DNA of 6,047 nt from Endomicrobium sp. (GTDB taxonomy: Bacteria > Elusimicrobiota > Endomicrobiia > Endomicrobiales > Endomicrobiaceae), in assembly GCA_031260765.1 (NCBI GenBank), contig JAISKX010000083.1, positions 1-6,047 of the forward strand. Reading direction: 5' to 3'. Below the pieces are notes generated by a model that searched no databases, was not told the origin of the DNA, and was given only the letters and a program-made list of their open reading frames with translations. The position numbers and the translations under genes are program-made. Below, one piece after another: positions 1 to 5,577 of this stretch; within the stretch, counting starts at the first letter, position 1, and the number at the start of each line of letters is the position of its first letter.

Positions 1-3
1 GTC

Positions 4-81
4 GTCATTGCGGGCTTGACCCGCAATCTCACAATATGGGTTAGACAAACGGCGGAGATTGCGGGTCAAGCCCGCAATGAC
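4..81. repeat. Perfect 27-bp inverted repeat with nested hairpins
   Basis: Arms at 4-30 and 55-81 are exact reverse complements, separated by 24 nt. Each arm is itself a hairpin: ATTGCGGG (7-14) pairs with CCCGCAAT (20-27) around CTTGA, and 58-65 pairs with 71-78 around TCAAG. The whole could fold as one long stem or as two small ones. The layout is typical of dispersed palindromic (REP/MITE-like) elements of bacterial genomes; dispersal cannot be shown from one copy. It lies just upstream of the fabG-like gene, so it may affect the operon leader RNA or mark an insertion. Confidence 0.9.
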
Positions 82-108
82 AAATGCAGCGTGTCCGCAA
101 TGACAAAT
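72..108 (+). repeat. Short direct repeat, partial extra copy of the repeat edge
   Basis: CCGCAATGACAAAT occurs at 72-85 and again at 95-108, 23 nt apart. The first copy spans the outer edge of the right inverted-repeat arm plus flanking bases. The second therefore looks like a partial duplication of that edge, ending just before the ribosome binding site of the next gene. Confidence 0.75.
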
Positions 109-109
109 A

Positions 110-114
110 GAGGT
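110..114 (+). promoter_or_regulatory. Ribosome binding site that fixes the fabG-like start
   Basis: GAGGT is complementary to the 16S rRNA tail (ACCTC) and ends 3 nt before the ATG at 118. It favours this start over the in-frame ATG at 16, which would be translated through the inverted repeat. Confidence 0.65.
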
Positions 115-117
115 AAA

Positions 118-843
118 ATGGAAAACAAAATAGCATTGATAACGGGAGCAAGCAGGGGCATAGGCGCGGTTTGCGCTAAAACTTTGGCAAGAGACGGTTT
201 TGATATTTGGGCTAATTACCGCTCAAATGACGAATACGCTCAAAAACTGAAAAGCGAAATTGAGCAAATCGGACGCAAATGCGAACTCTTAAAATTTGAT
301 GTGGCGGACGCCGAAGCGGTTGAAAATGCTTTGTCCCCCCTTTTAGAAAAAGAAACTCCTTTTTGCATAGTCAATAATGCGGGTTTTCGCAAAGACGCTT
401 TGCTTGTTTGGATGAAAGAAGAAGAATGGAAATCTGTTTTATCCGTCACTCTTGACGGATATTTCAATATAACAAAAACCGTTTTGCCTTTTATGTTGAG
501 AAATAGAAAAGGGCGCATTATAAATATAACTTCAATGTCCGCCGTTTTGGGCGTTCCCGGACAAGCGAATTATTCAGCCGCAAAGGCGGGTCTTATCGGC
601 GCGACAAAATCTCTTGCGGTAGAGACGGCGAAAAGAAATATTTTAGTAAATGCAGTCGCCCCGGGCTTTATAGGCACGGAAATGCTTGAGGGATTGCCTA
701 TGGAAGAAATAATCAAAAATATTCCTTTGGGCAGAACGGGAAAGCCCGAAGATGTGGCTGAAATGATAGCTTTTCTTGCAAGCGAAAAATGTCAATACAT
801 AACAGGACAAGTCTTTCAAATCAGCGGAGGGCTCGGCGCATAA
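118..843 (+). CDS. fabG: 3-oxoacyl-ACP reductase, FabG-type short-chain dehydrogenase
   Basis: Encodes a 241-residue classical SDR, the usual FabG length (about 240-250). It is expected to reduce 3-oxoacyl-ACP to 3-hydroxyacyl-ACP with NADPH in the cytoplasm. Visible motifs are the cofactor loop TGASRGIG (residues 9-16), Arg35 after the second strand (fits NADPH), D61-V, NNAG (86-89), catalytic Ser139, and Tyr152/Lys156 in YSAAK. The C-terminus has VAPGFIGT and the closing ITGQ...GG. The fourth classical SDR residue, an Asn in the usual NL motif, appears to be Thr111 (VTLDGYF). The start at 118 is chosen for its GAGGT site; the frame stays open upstream only because it crosses a repeat. The stop overlaps the next start as TAATG. 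The context with an FAD oxidoreductase, ketosynthase, ACP and acyltransferase suggests a dedicated pathway reductase, comparable to the ketoreductase of aryl polyene clusters. Family assignment is firm; pathway role is inferred. Confidence 0.92.
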   Translation: MENKIALITGASRGIGAVCAKTLARDGFDIWANYRSNDEYAQKLKSEIEQIGRKCELLKFDVADAEAVENALSPLLEKETPFCIVNNAGFRKDALLVWMKEEEWKSVLSVTLDGYFNITKTVLPFMLRNRKGRIINITSMSAVLGVPGQANYSAAKAGLIGATKSLAVETAKRNILVNAVAPGFIGTEMLEGLPMEEIIKNIPLGRTGKPEDVAEMIAFLASEKCQYITGQVFQISGGLGA

Positions 844-2261
844 TGGCGATACAAAATTATGATGTTGCCGTAATAGGCAGCGGTATATCAGGTATGACGG
901 CTGCTTTGCTCTTTGCAAAAAAAGGTAAGAAAGTAGCGCTTTTTGAACAAGCCCCGCACCTTGCCCCCTTGTTTTCAGGATTTGACAGAGGCGGAGTCCA
1001 CATAGAATCAGGCTTTCATTATTCAGGCGTTTTGGGTAAAGATGAAATAGGCGGCTTGTTATTTAAAGAATTGGGTTTAAATATGCCCGTAGAATTATGT
1101 TCCAAAGATGGCTATGACGACGCATATTTGCTTAAATCAGGACGGCTTTTTAAATTTCCTTTCGGCAGACAATTGTTTGAGCAAAAACTTATAGAATTTT
1201 TCCCTAATGAAAAAGACGGCATAAAAAAGTATCTTGATTTAGCGTATAGCCAATTAGAAAAAATACCTTTTTTAAATTTTCATAAAAGGGAATATAAAAG
1301 TGAAGAGTTCTTTTATTTTGCAGATGATAAGACTACTCTCAGCGAAGTTTTAAACGATTGTTTTAAAGATGAGGAAATAAAATCTCTATTATCTTTTTCG
1401 TCGGTATTATATGGAGTTCCTCCGTCAAAAGTAGCTTTTGTTTTACATTGCTGCTGCAGCGGCATAATGTTTGAAACAGTTTGGAAAATAAAAGGCGGCG
1501 GCGCGGCTCTCGTCAAAGAGTTTAAAAGAGTTATAGAAAATAGCGGCATTGCAGTTTTTTGTAATAAAAAAGTTGTTAAGATAGAAGTTGAAAAAGATAA
1601 GAAAAAATTGACATTTGCAGACAGTTCTCAAATTCTTTGCGATATTTGCGTATCTTCAATACATCCAAAAGAATTTTTAAAAATCGCGCCTCCTGAAACT
1701 TATAGAGCAAAAAATGTCGAGCGTATCCAGTCCTTGCCTGAAACAGACGGTTTTTTTGTTCTCTATGGAAAAGTAAAAGACGGTTTTAGAGTTGATACAA
1801 ATAATGTGGGTTTTTTGACGGGAGACAGTTTTCAAAAAGACCATAAAAACGCATATTACATCAATTTTTCAAATTCTAATCCTCAAGCCGTTTGCGCAGT
1901 AATGGCTGTTGATTCTGACGAAAAACTTTGGGATATTCCTCAAAACGAATACGAGCAAAAGAAAAAAGAAATATCTCAAAATATAAAAGATGAAATAAAA
2001 AATAGAAAACCCGAACTCTTTGATAAGATTGAATTTCTGGGCATTGCCACTCCGAAAACTCAAAAACGGTTTGTAAATTATTACGGTAGTTACGGCATAA
2101 TGCACACGGCGGAAAGCGCAAATATTTTGCCCATTACAAAAGTCGGCGGTTTATTTGTTGTAGGACAGGCGACGATAGCTCCGGGTCTTATAGGCGCAAT
2201 GATTTCATCTTTCTTGCTTGATAAAATTATAGACAGAAGTTTGGAGAATAAAAATGTCTGA
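843..2261 (+). CDS. FAD-dependent oxidoreductase, phytoene desaturase / retinol saturase-like
   Basis: Encodes 472 residues, near the usual size of CrtI-type flavoenzymes (about 490-510). The N-terminal Rossmann dinucleotide site is GSGISG (residues 12-17), with Glu35 ending the second strand to bind the FAD ribose. A glycine-rich GGGAALVKEF stretch (218-227) followed by a predicted strand corresponds to the conserved mid-region of the family. The C-terminus carries the second FAD-contact motif, G441-Q-A-T-I-A-P-G-L-I-G-A452. Family members add or remove C=C double bonds in isoprenoid or polyene chains; the direction and substrate here cannot be read from sequence. The ATG at 843 shares its A with the fabG stop, and GGAGG at 826-830 is a plausible, rather distant ribosome binding site. 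An upstream in-frame ATG at 789 would overlap fabG by 55 bp and is less likely. It lies between a ketoreductase and a ketosynthase gene, so the substrate may be a carrier-bound or lipid acyl chain. Three consecutive cysteines (203-205) are unusual. Confidence 0.85.
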   Translation: MAIQNYDVAVIGSGISGMTAALLFAKKGKKVALFEQAPHLAPLFSGFDRGGVHIESGFHYSGVLGKDEIGGLLFKELGLNMPVELCSKDGYDDAYLLKSGRLFKFPFGRQLFEQKLIEFFPNEKDGIKKYLDLAYSQLEKIPFLNFHKREYKSEEFFYFADDKTTLSEVLNDCFKDEEIKSLLSFSSVLYGVPPSKVAFVLHCCCSGIMFETVWKIKGGGAALVKEFKRVIENSGIAVFCNKKVVKIEVEKDKKKLTFADSSQILCDICVSSIHPKEFLKIAPPETYRAKNVERIQSLPETDGFFVLYGKVKDGFRVDTNNVGFLTGDSFQKDHKNAYYINFSNSNPQAVCAVMAVDSDEKLWDIPQNEYEQKKKEISQNIKDEIKNRKPELFDKIEFLGIATPKTQKRFVNYYGSYGIMHTAESANILPITKVGGLFVVGQATIAPGLIGAMISSFLLDKIIDRSLENKNV

Positions 2262-3480
2262 TAATAAAAACAGAATTGTAATCACAGGTTGCGGCTCGGT
2301 CTCGCCTTATGGCGCGGGCGTTTCTTTGCTTACGGACAGTATATTGGCGCAAAAAAGCAGCGTTAAATTCAATGAAGAATTGACCGCAATACAAGATTTA
2401 ACAAGCCTTGTCTCGTCAACAGTTCCTGAAATTGATTTTTCATATATCCCCCGTCATTTTAGACGCTCAATGTCTAAAATGTCGCTTTTTGCTTACAGCG
2501 CAATCAAAGAAGCTTTAGATAATGCGGGTTTTGAAAAAACTCCCGACGGTCTTTCTCTTTTTATAGGCTCTACGGTGAGCAGTATGCAGACTTGGCTTGA
2601 TTTTACTGAAAAGTTTAAAAACAGAGAACTTGATACTATAAAGACAACTGTAATCTTTCAGGTAATGAATCATTCCCCTTTGGCAAATATGGCTCAAGCC
2701 TTTGATTTAAACGGTCCGGGTTTCGGCATTAGCGCCGCCTGCGCAACGGGTCTTATGAATATAGGGCTTGGCTATCTCGCCATCAAAGCGGGTTTTTTAG
2801 ATAAGGCTTTATGCGGCGGAACTGACGAATATCATCCTATGATGACGGGATGTTTTGCTATTATGAATGCAGCAAGCAATCAATTCAATGATAATCCGCA
2901 AAAAGCCTCTCGTCCTTTTGACTCTAAAAGATGCGGCATAGTTTGCAGCGAGGGAGCGGGTATTGTCTTACTTGAAAGTTTAGACAGCGCATTAAAAAGA
3001 AATGCTCATATATACGGAGAGATTTTAGGGTTTGGAACTAATACTGAGACAAAAAGCATATCTCACCCTTCAAAAGAATGCATAAGCCAATGTATGCAAA
3101 GCGCTTTAAAAAACGCCGATGTCTCGGCGCAAGAAATAGATTTTGTCAACGCCCACGCCACAAGCACGGTTGCGGGAGACATTGAAGAGAGCAAAGCGGT
3201 TTTTGACATTTTCGGCGGCGGCGTTTGGACAAACAGCCTCAAAGGACATATAGGACACACTATGGCGGCGAGCGGCGCTCTTGAACTTATATCTATGCTT
3301 GATATGATGCAAAGAGAAAAAATCTCAGGCACTTTGAATTTGGAGAACATTGACGAGCAAGCCGCGTCCGTCAAACATTTTAGCGGAGTAAAAGACTTAA
3401 AAATAAATACATTTATAAAGAACAGTTTTGCCTTAGGCGGGACAAATTGTTCTTTAATAGTAAGGAGATTTAAACAATGA
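2254..3480 (+). CDS. 3-oxoacyl-ACP synthase, FabF-like (KAS II family)
   Basis: Encodes 408 residues, close to E. coli FabF (413). It should catalyse decarboxylative condensation of malonyl-ACP with an acyl chain. The thiolase-fold catalytic residues are complete: nucleophile Cys163 in SAACATG, His301 in VNAHATST, and Lys330 with His335 in KGHIGH. The N-terminus has RIVITGCGSVSPYG and the C-terminus NSFALGGTN, both typical of the family. An active Cys means this is a ketosynthase and not a chain-length factor, whose nucleophile is usually replaced. The start overlaps the previous gene by 8 bp (ATGTCTGA) and is preceded by GGAG at 2243-2246. The stop overlaps the ACP start as ATGA. The cell probably has a separate housekeeping FabF elsewhere; this copy sits with a flavoenzyme and an acyltransferase, which points to a specialised chain. 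Family is firm; substrate is unknown. Confidence 0.93.
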   Translation: MSDNKNRIVITGCGSVSPYGAGVSLLTDSILAQKSSVKFNEELTAIQDLTSLVSSTVPEIDFSYIPRHFRRSMSKMSLFAYSAIKEALDNAGFEKTPDGLSLFIGSTVSSMQTWLDFTEKFKNRELDTIKTTVIFQVMNHSPLANMAQAFDLNGPGFGISAACATGLMNIGLGYLAIKAGFLDKALCGGTDEYHPMMTGCFAIMNAASNQFNDNPQKASRPFDSKRCGIVCSEGAGIVLLESLDSALKRNAHIYGEILGFGTNTETKSISHPSKECISQCMQSALKNADVSAQEIDFVNAHATSTVAGDIEESKAVFDIFGGGVWTNSLKGHIGHTMAASGALELISMLDMMQREKISGTLNLENIDEQAASVKHFSGVKDLKINTFIKNSFALGGTNCSLIVRRFKQ

Positions 3481-3734
3481 TGACAAGAGAAGAAATTATC
3501 AAAACAGTCAATGATGCTTTAATGAAAGAGTTTGAACTAAAACCCGAAAGCATGAAACCAGAGGCAAATTTCTTTGCCGATTTGGGTTTAGACTCTCTTG
3601 ATGCAGTTGATATGGTAGTGGTATTAGAACAGGCTTTTAAAGTCAAACTCAGAAAGAATTATGAAGTCGGCAAGATTATGACTTTAAACGACCTCTACAA
3701 TTACATAGAAAACTTAGTAAAAGAAAATGTTTAA
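3477..3734 (+). CDS. Acyl carrier protein
   Basis: Encodes an 85-residue acidic ACP. The phosphopantetheine attachment site is Ser40 in LGLDSLDAVD (36-45), within the usual four-helix pattern. It would be modified by a phosphopantetheinyl transferase encoded elsewhere and would carry the chain between the ketosynthase and ketoreductase of this operon. The start at 3477 forms an ATGA overlap with the ketosynthase stop and lies 9 nt after AAGGAG (3462-3467), the best ribosome binding site in the operon, which fits the high expression ACPs need. The second ATG at 3480 is possible but 12 nt from that site. The helix after the Ser site (VVVLEQAFKVKLRK) is more basic at its end than in E. coli AcpP, which may reflect a dedicated partner set. 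Confidence 0.95.
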   Translation: MMTREEIIKTVNDALMKEFELKPESMKPEANFFADLGLDSLDAVDMVVVLEQAFKVKLRKNYEVGKIMTLNDLYNYIENLVKENV

Positions 3735-4440
3735 TTTGTTAAAAAAGATTTACGCTTTCCCTTTTTTTATACTTGTTATTTTATGGCTTGCCTTGCCTGC
3801 TCCTTTTGTATATGCGTATTTTGTTATAACGGGTTTTAGAGAAAAGCAGATAAGAACTTATATGTATATTCAAGGCAAAGCTATACAATTTGCAATTTAC
3901 GGCGCTTCTGGTTTTAATAAAAAAATAATCAAAAAATCCATTCCGCAAAACCCATCTATCTTAATAGCCAATCACCCTTGCACCTATGACACTTTTGTTT
4001 TCTTTGATTTCGGTATAAAAAATTTAGTCTGTATAGCCAAAGGATGGCCCTTTAAAATCCCATTTTACGGCACATTTATTAAAAAAGCGGGCTATATCAA
4101 TTCCGACAATAAAAGTTCAGAAGAAATTATCAAAGAAGTCAAAAAGAGATTTGCTAAAAATTTGCATATAGGAATTTTTCCCGAAGGCACGCGCAAAAAA
4201 GAAATAGGCAGATTTCGTTCTCTCGCTTTTGAAATATCCATAAAAACAGGAGCCGATATAGTTCCTTTTGTAATAAAAGGATTAGAAGAAATGCTGCCTC
4301 CCGGCAAATATCTCCCCAAACAAGCCCCCGTCAGATACATTCAACTTGACCCCATCTCTCCCAAAGACTGGACAAACACAGAAGCCGGTCATCTAAAAAT
4401 GGCTCAATACGCCAAAAACCTAATAGCGTCCCAACTTTAA
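3727..4440 (+). CDS. Membrane-anchored PlsC-type acyltransferase
   Basis: Encodes 237 residues of the lysophospholipid / 1-acylglycerol-3-phosphate acyltransferase family. A hydrophobic helix spans roughly residues 10-36 and should anchor it in the inner membrane. Catalytic motif I is NHPCTYD with the H-X4-D pair His83/Asp88. Motif II is KIPFYG (110-115), motif III FPEGTR (151-156), and motif IV IVPFVIKG (178-185). The enzyme would transfer an acyl chain from ACP or CoA to a hydroxyl acceptor. Ending an operon with its own ketosynthase and ACP, it may attach the pathway's acyl chain to a lipid. Acyltransferases of this type are a known part of aryl polyene and flexirubin clusters. Ordinary phosphatidic acid synthesis remains an alternative. 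The start overlaps the ACP gene by 8 bp (ATGTTTAA) and has only a weak A-rich ribosome binding site, so translation is probably coupled. It ends 3 bp from the stop of a convergent gene fragment, with no clear terminator. Confidence 0.88.
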   Translation: MFNLLKKIYAFPFFILVILWLALPAPFVYAYFVITGFREKQIRTYMYIQGKAIQFAIYGASGFNKKIIKKSIPQNPSILIANHPCTYDTFVFFDFGIKNLVCIAKGWPFKIPFYGTFIKKAGYINSDNKSSEEIIKEVKKRFAKNLHIGIFPEGTRKKEIGRFRSLAFEISIKTGADIVPFVIKGLEEMLPPGKYLPKQAPVRYIQLDPISPKDWTNTEAGHLKMAQYAKNLIASQL

Positions 4441-4443
4441 AGA

Positions 4444-4725
4444 TTAGTTTTTAAGGCAAGATAGCGGTATTACATTTATACCGTCATTACGATGGTGGGC
4501 AAAGCCTGAACCGACGATTATATTTAATGACATAGGCGCTAAAGATTTATCTGTATCTATAATTTTTGCAAAATCAAGAAGGGTTTCTGATGCCTCTTCA
4601 ATAGCGCCAAAACCCAATTTAACTTCAAAAGCAGCCCAAGTTCCATCGTCTTTTTGAACTATAGCGTCAACTTCTGAACTTTGATAAGCGCGATTATGAT
4701 ATATAACCGACAAAAAAGTAAAATT
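4444..4725 (-). pseudogene. C-terminal remnant of a DUF4143-type ATPase (COG1373-like)
   Basis: The minus-strand frame from 4725 down to the TAA at 4446-4444 reads as the C-terminal end of the ATP-binding proteins with a DUF4143 domain, which are normally about 400 residues. Recognisable parts are SSEVDAIVQ, WAAFEVKLG and the closing VIPLSCLKN. The Asp of EVD and the E-V-K pair form the D...E-X-K pattern of the PD-(D/E)XK-like domain that ends this family. The AAA+ ATPase part and most of DUF4143 are missing. The frame is closed by a stop at 4728-4726 and has no ATG; TTG at 4713 is the only start candidate, without a convincing ribosome binding site. Similarity stops where the 23-bp repeats begin (about 4704), so an insertion or deletion there probably removed the rest. 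It is most likely not expressed as a functional protein. Confidence 0.72.
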
Positions 4726-4775
4726 TCAATGGACAAAAAAACAATGTTTTAACCGACAAAAATGGTAGTTAATCA
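4707..4775. repeat. Three tandem units of 23 bp, possible transposon end
   Basis: Units at 4707-4729, 4730-4752 and 4753-4775 each begin with a GACAAAAA core (4709, 4732 and 4755) at exactly 23-bp spacing, with A/T-rich variable remainders. On the minus strand the cores read TTTTTGTC. Serial short repeats of this size occur at the ends of IS21-type elements as transposase binding sites, which would explain the truncated gene beside them. No transposase gene is present, so a solo end or relic is an inference. Confidence 0.55.
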
Positions 4776-4866
4776 ATTGATGGGGGGTAGAAGAAAATGG
4801 TTCATAGTCTTGCAGAATTTCGCAAAGCGGCAGGGTGAAGGGTTAATCTCAGAGCTGTCTTTGTTT

Positions 4867-5208
4867 TTATGTTTTATTTCTTTTCATCAACTCAATTTTC
4901 AAAGTCAAATTGTCGTATTTGGTTTTTAGGTTTTCTATTTCTTTTTTTAATAATTCAATTTCAAGCGAATAGTCTTTATTGTTTTGAGCGTTTGCGGCTT
5001 GATTGTTTTCCCCATTATCAAAGAAAAATTGCAAAGGTTTGCCTGTGGCTTGAGCGATTTTTTTTAGGCTGGTTGTGCTGGGATTGTTATATCCGGTTAT
5101 CCAAGCGCTTACTAGTTGCTGTTTTACTTGTATTTTCTGCGCAAATTCGCCTTGATTTAAACCCATCTCTCTTATAGCTTGTTTTATCTTAGTTCCAATA
5201 GTTACCAT
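4867..5208 (-). CDS. XRE-family helix-turn-helix regulator with C-terminal coiled coil
   Basis: Encodes 113 residues. The N-terminal Cro/CI-type domain spans about residues 7-63: helix 2 is NQGEFAQKIQV (18-28) and the recognition helix KQQLVSAWITG (29-39), followed by NPSTTSLKKIAQATG. A polar N/Q/A-rich linker (65-79) leads to a coiled coil (about 80-108) with hydrophobic heptad positions I84, L87, I91, L94, Y98, L101, I105 and M108, probably for dimerisation. It should bind DNA as a dimer and may regulate itself. The start at 5208 is chosen because AAGGGTGG (5214-5221) lies 5 nt upstream; the ATG at 5235, giving 122 residues, lacks a comparable site. No effector or peptidase domain is present, and there is no adjacent toxin gene. 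Single-domain regulators like this occur in mobile elements, phages and toxin-antitoxin loci; which applies here is unclear. Confidence 0.85.
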   Translation of the reverse strand: MVTIGTKIKQAIREMGLNQGEFAQKIQVKQQLVSAWITGYNNPSTTSLKKIAQATGKPLQFFFDNGENNQAANAQNNKDYSLEIELLKKEIENLKTKYDNLTLKIELMKRNKT

Positions 5209-5213
5209 TTTTA

Positions 5214-5221
5214 CCACCCTT
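5214..5221 (-). promoter_or_regulatory. Ribosome binding site of the XRE regulator
   Basis: Read on the minus strand this is AAGGGTGG, 5 nt before the ATG at 5208. It decides the shorter start over the ATG at 5235. Confidence 0.6.
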
Positions 5222-5233
5222 CGTGATGTTGAC

Positions 5234-5301
5234 ATTCTACAATGTATTTACTACTATCAACTTGAAAAATACTTTAATAAATCTTGAAAACAAATTGTTT
5301 T
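5234..5301 (-). promoter_or_regulatory. Candidate promoter/operator region of the XRE gene
   Basis: A weak sigma-70-like pair, TTGATA (5260-5255) and TAGAAT (5239-5234), is visible on the minus strand with a short 15-bp spacer. Three perfect small palindromes surround it: TACAATGTA (5238-5246), TCAACTTGA (5257-5265) and AAAACAAATTGTTTT (5287-5301). CTTGAAAA also repeats directly at 5261-5268 and 5283-5290, 22 bp or about two helical turns apart. The first and third palindromes share an ACAA...TGT-like core, as expected of dimer operators. Autoregulation is inferred. Confidence 0.4.
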
Positions 5302-5469
5302 TTTGTATATAAATAAAAAAAATGGGGCGTGAAAATAGACCACCCAGACTATTGTCTGTTTGGTTGAAAACAAAGTTTTTAAAATATGCGTGCAAGCATT
5401 TTTTGGACTTTTACGCCCTGTCAGCATTTTACAAGTTTAAAATAGAGTTTGAAAGAAAAACTACTCGTA

Positions 5470-5492
5470 GAGACGCGCTATATGCGCGTCTC
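5470..5492. repeat. Perfect 9-bp-stem GC-rich hairpin
   Basis: GAGACGCGC (5470-5478) and GCGCGTCTC (5484-5492) are exact reverse complements around TATAT. The stem is GC-rich in an A/T-rich setting and is followed by CCCCC, not a T run, so it is not a plus-strand intrinsic terminator. It looks like a dispersed palindromic repeat. Confidence 0.8.
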
Positions 5493-5510
5493 CCCCAAAA
5501 CACAATGTAG

Positions 5511-5532
5511 GGGCGAATCCATGTGTTCGCCC
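5511..5532. repeat. GGGCGAA / TTCGCCC palindromic repeat
   Basis: GGGCGAA (5511-5517) pairs with TTCGCCC (5526-5532) around an 8-nt loop. GGGCGAA...TTCGCCC palindromes are a recurrent intergenic repeat type in several bacterial groups. It lies 18 bp after the preceding hairpin. Confidence 0.75.
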
Positions 5533-5556
5533 AAAATCGCAAAGCGGTTGTTTTTT

Positions 5557-5577
5557 CCTCCACCTGAAAGGGGGAGG
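5557..5577. repeat. C-rich/G-rich imperfect hairpin
   Basis: CCTCCACC (5557-5564) pairs with GGGGGAGG (5570-5577) with one mismatch around TGAAA. A run of six T (5551-5556) precedes it on the plus strand. The right arm runs into a longer G tract. Confidence 0.6.

Noticed and set aside
1..60. Promoter for the operon (TTGACC at 16-21)
   Set aside because: No -10 hexamer at suitable spacing; the TTGACC is part of the repeat arm. The operon may be transcribed from further upstream.
16..117. N-terminal extension of the fabG-like protein from the ATG at 16
   Set aside because: It would translate the inverted repeat, has no ribosome binding site and no counterpart in SDR proteins; the ATG at 118 has GAGGT just upstream and gives the normal length.
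4430..4460. Terminator between the acyltransferase and the convergent DUF4143 remnant
   Set aside because: Only a very short, poorly paired stem can be drawn around a TTTTT run; not enough to call.
4707..4775. CRISPR-like array
   Set aside because: The units are contiguous 23-bp repeats with a short conserved core, without constant repeats separated by unique spacers, and no cas gene is present.
4869..5177. Plus-strand frame of 102 codons opposite the XRE gene
   Set aside because: Its hydrophobic, Phe/Leu/Cys-rich product is what the antisense of a K/E/N-rich coiled-coil gene gives; the minus-strand protein has a clear helix-turn-helix.
5322..5510. Short plus-strand reading frame, 62 codons
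   Set aside because: No ribosome binding site, no recognisable protein pattern, and its end runs through a palindromic repeat.
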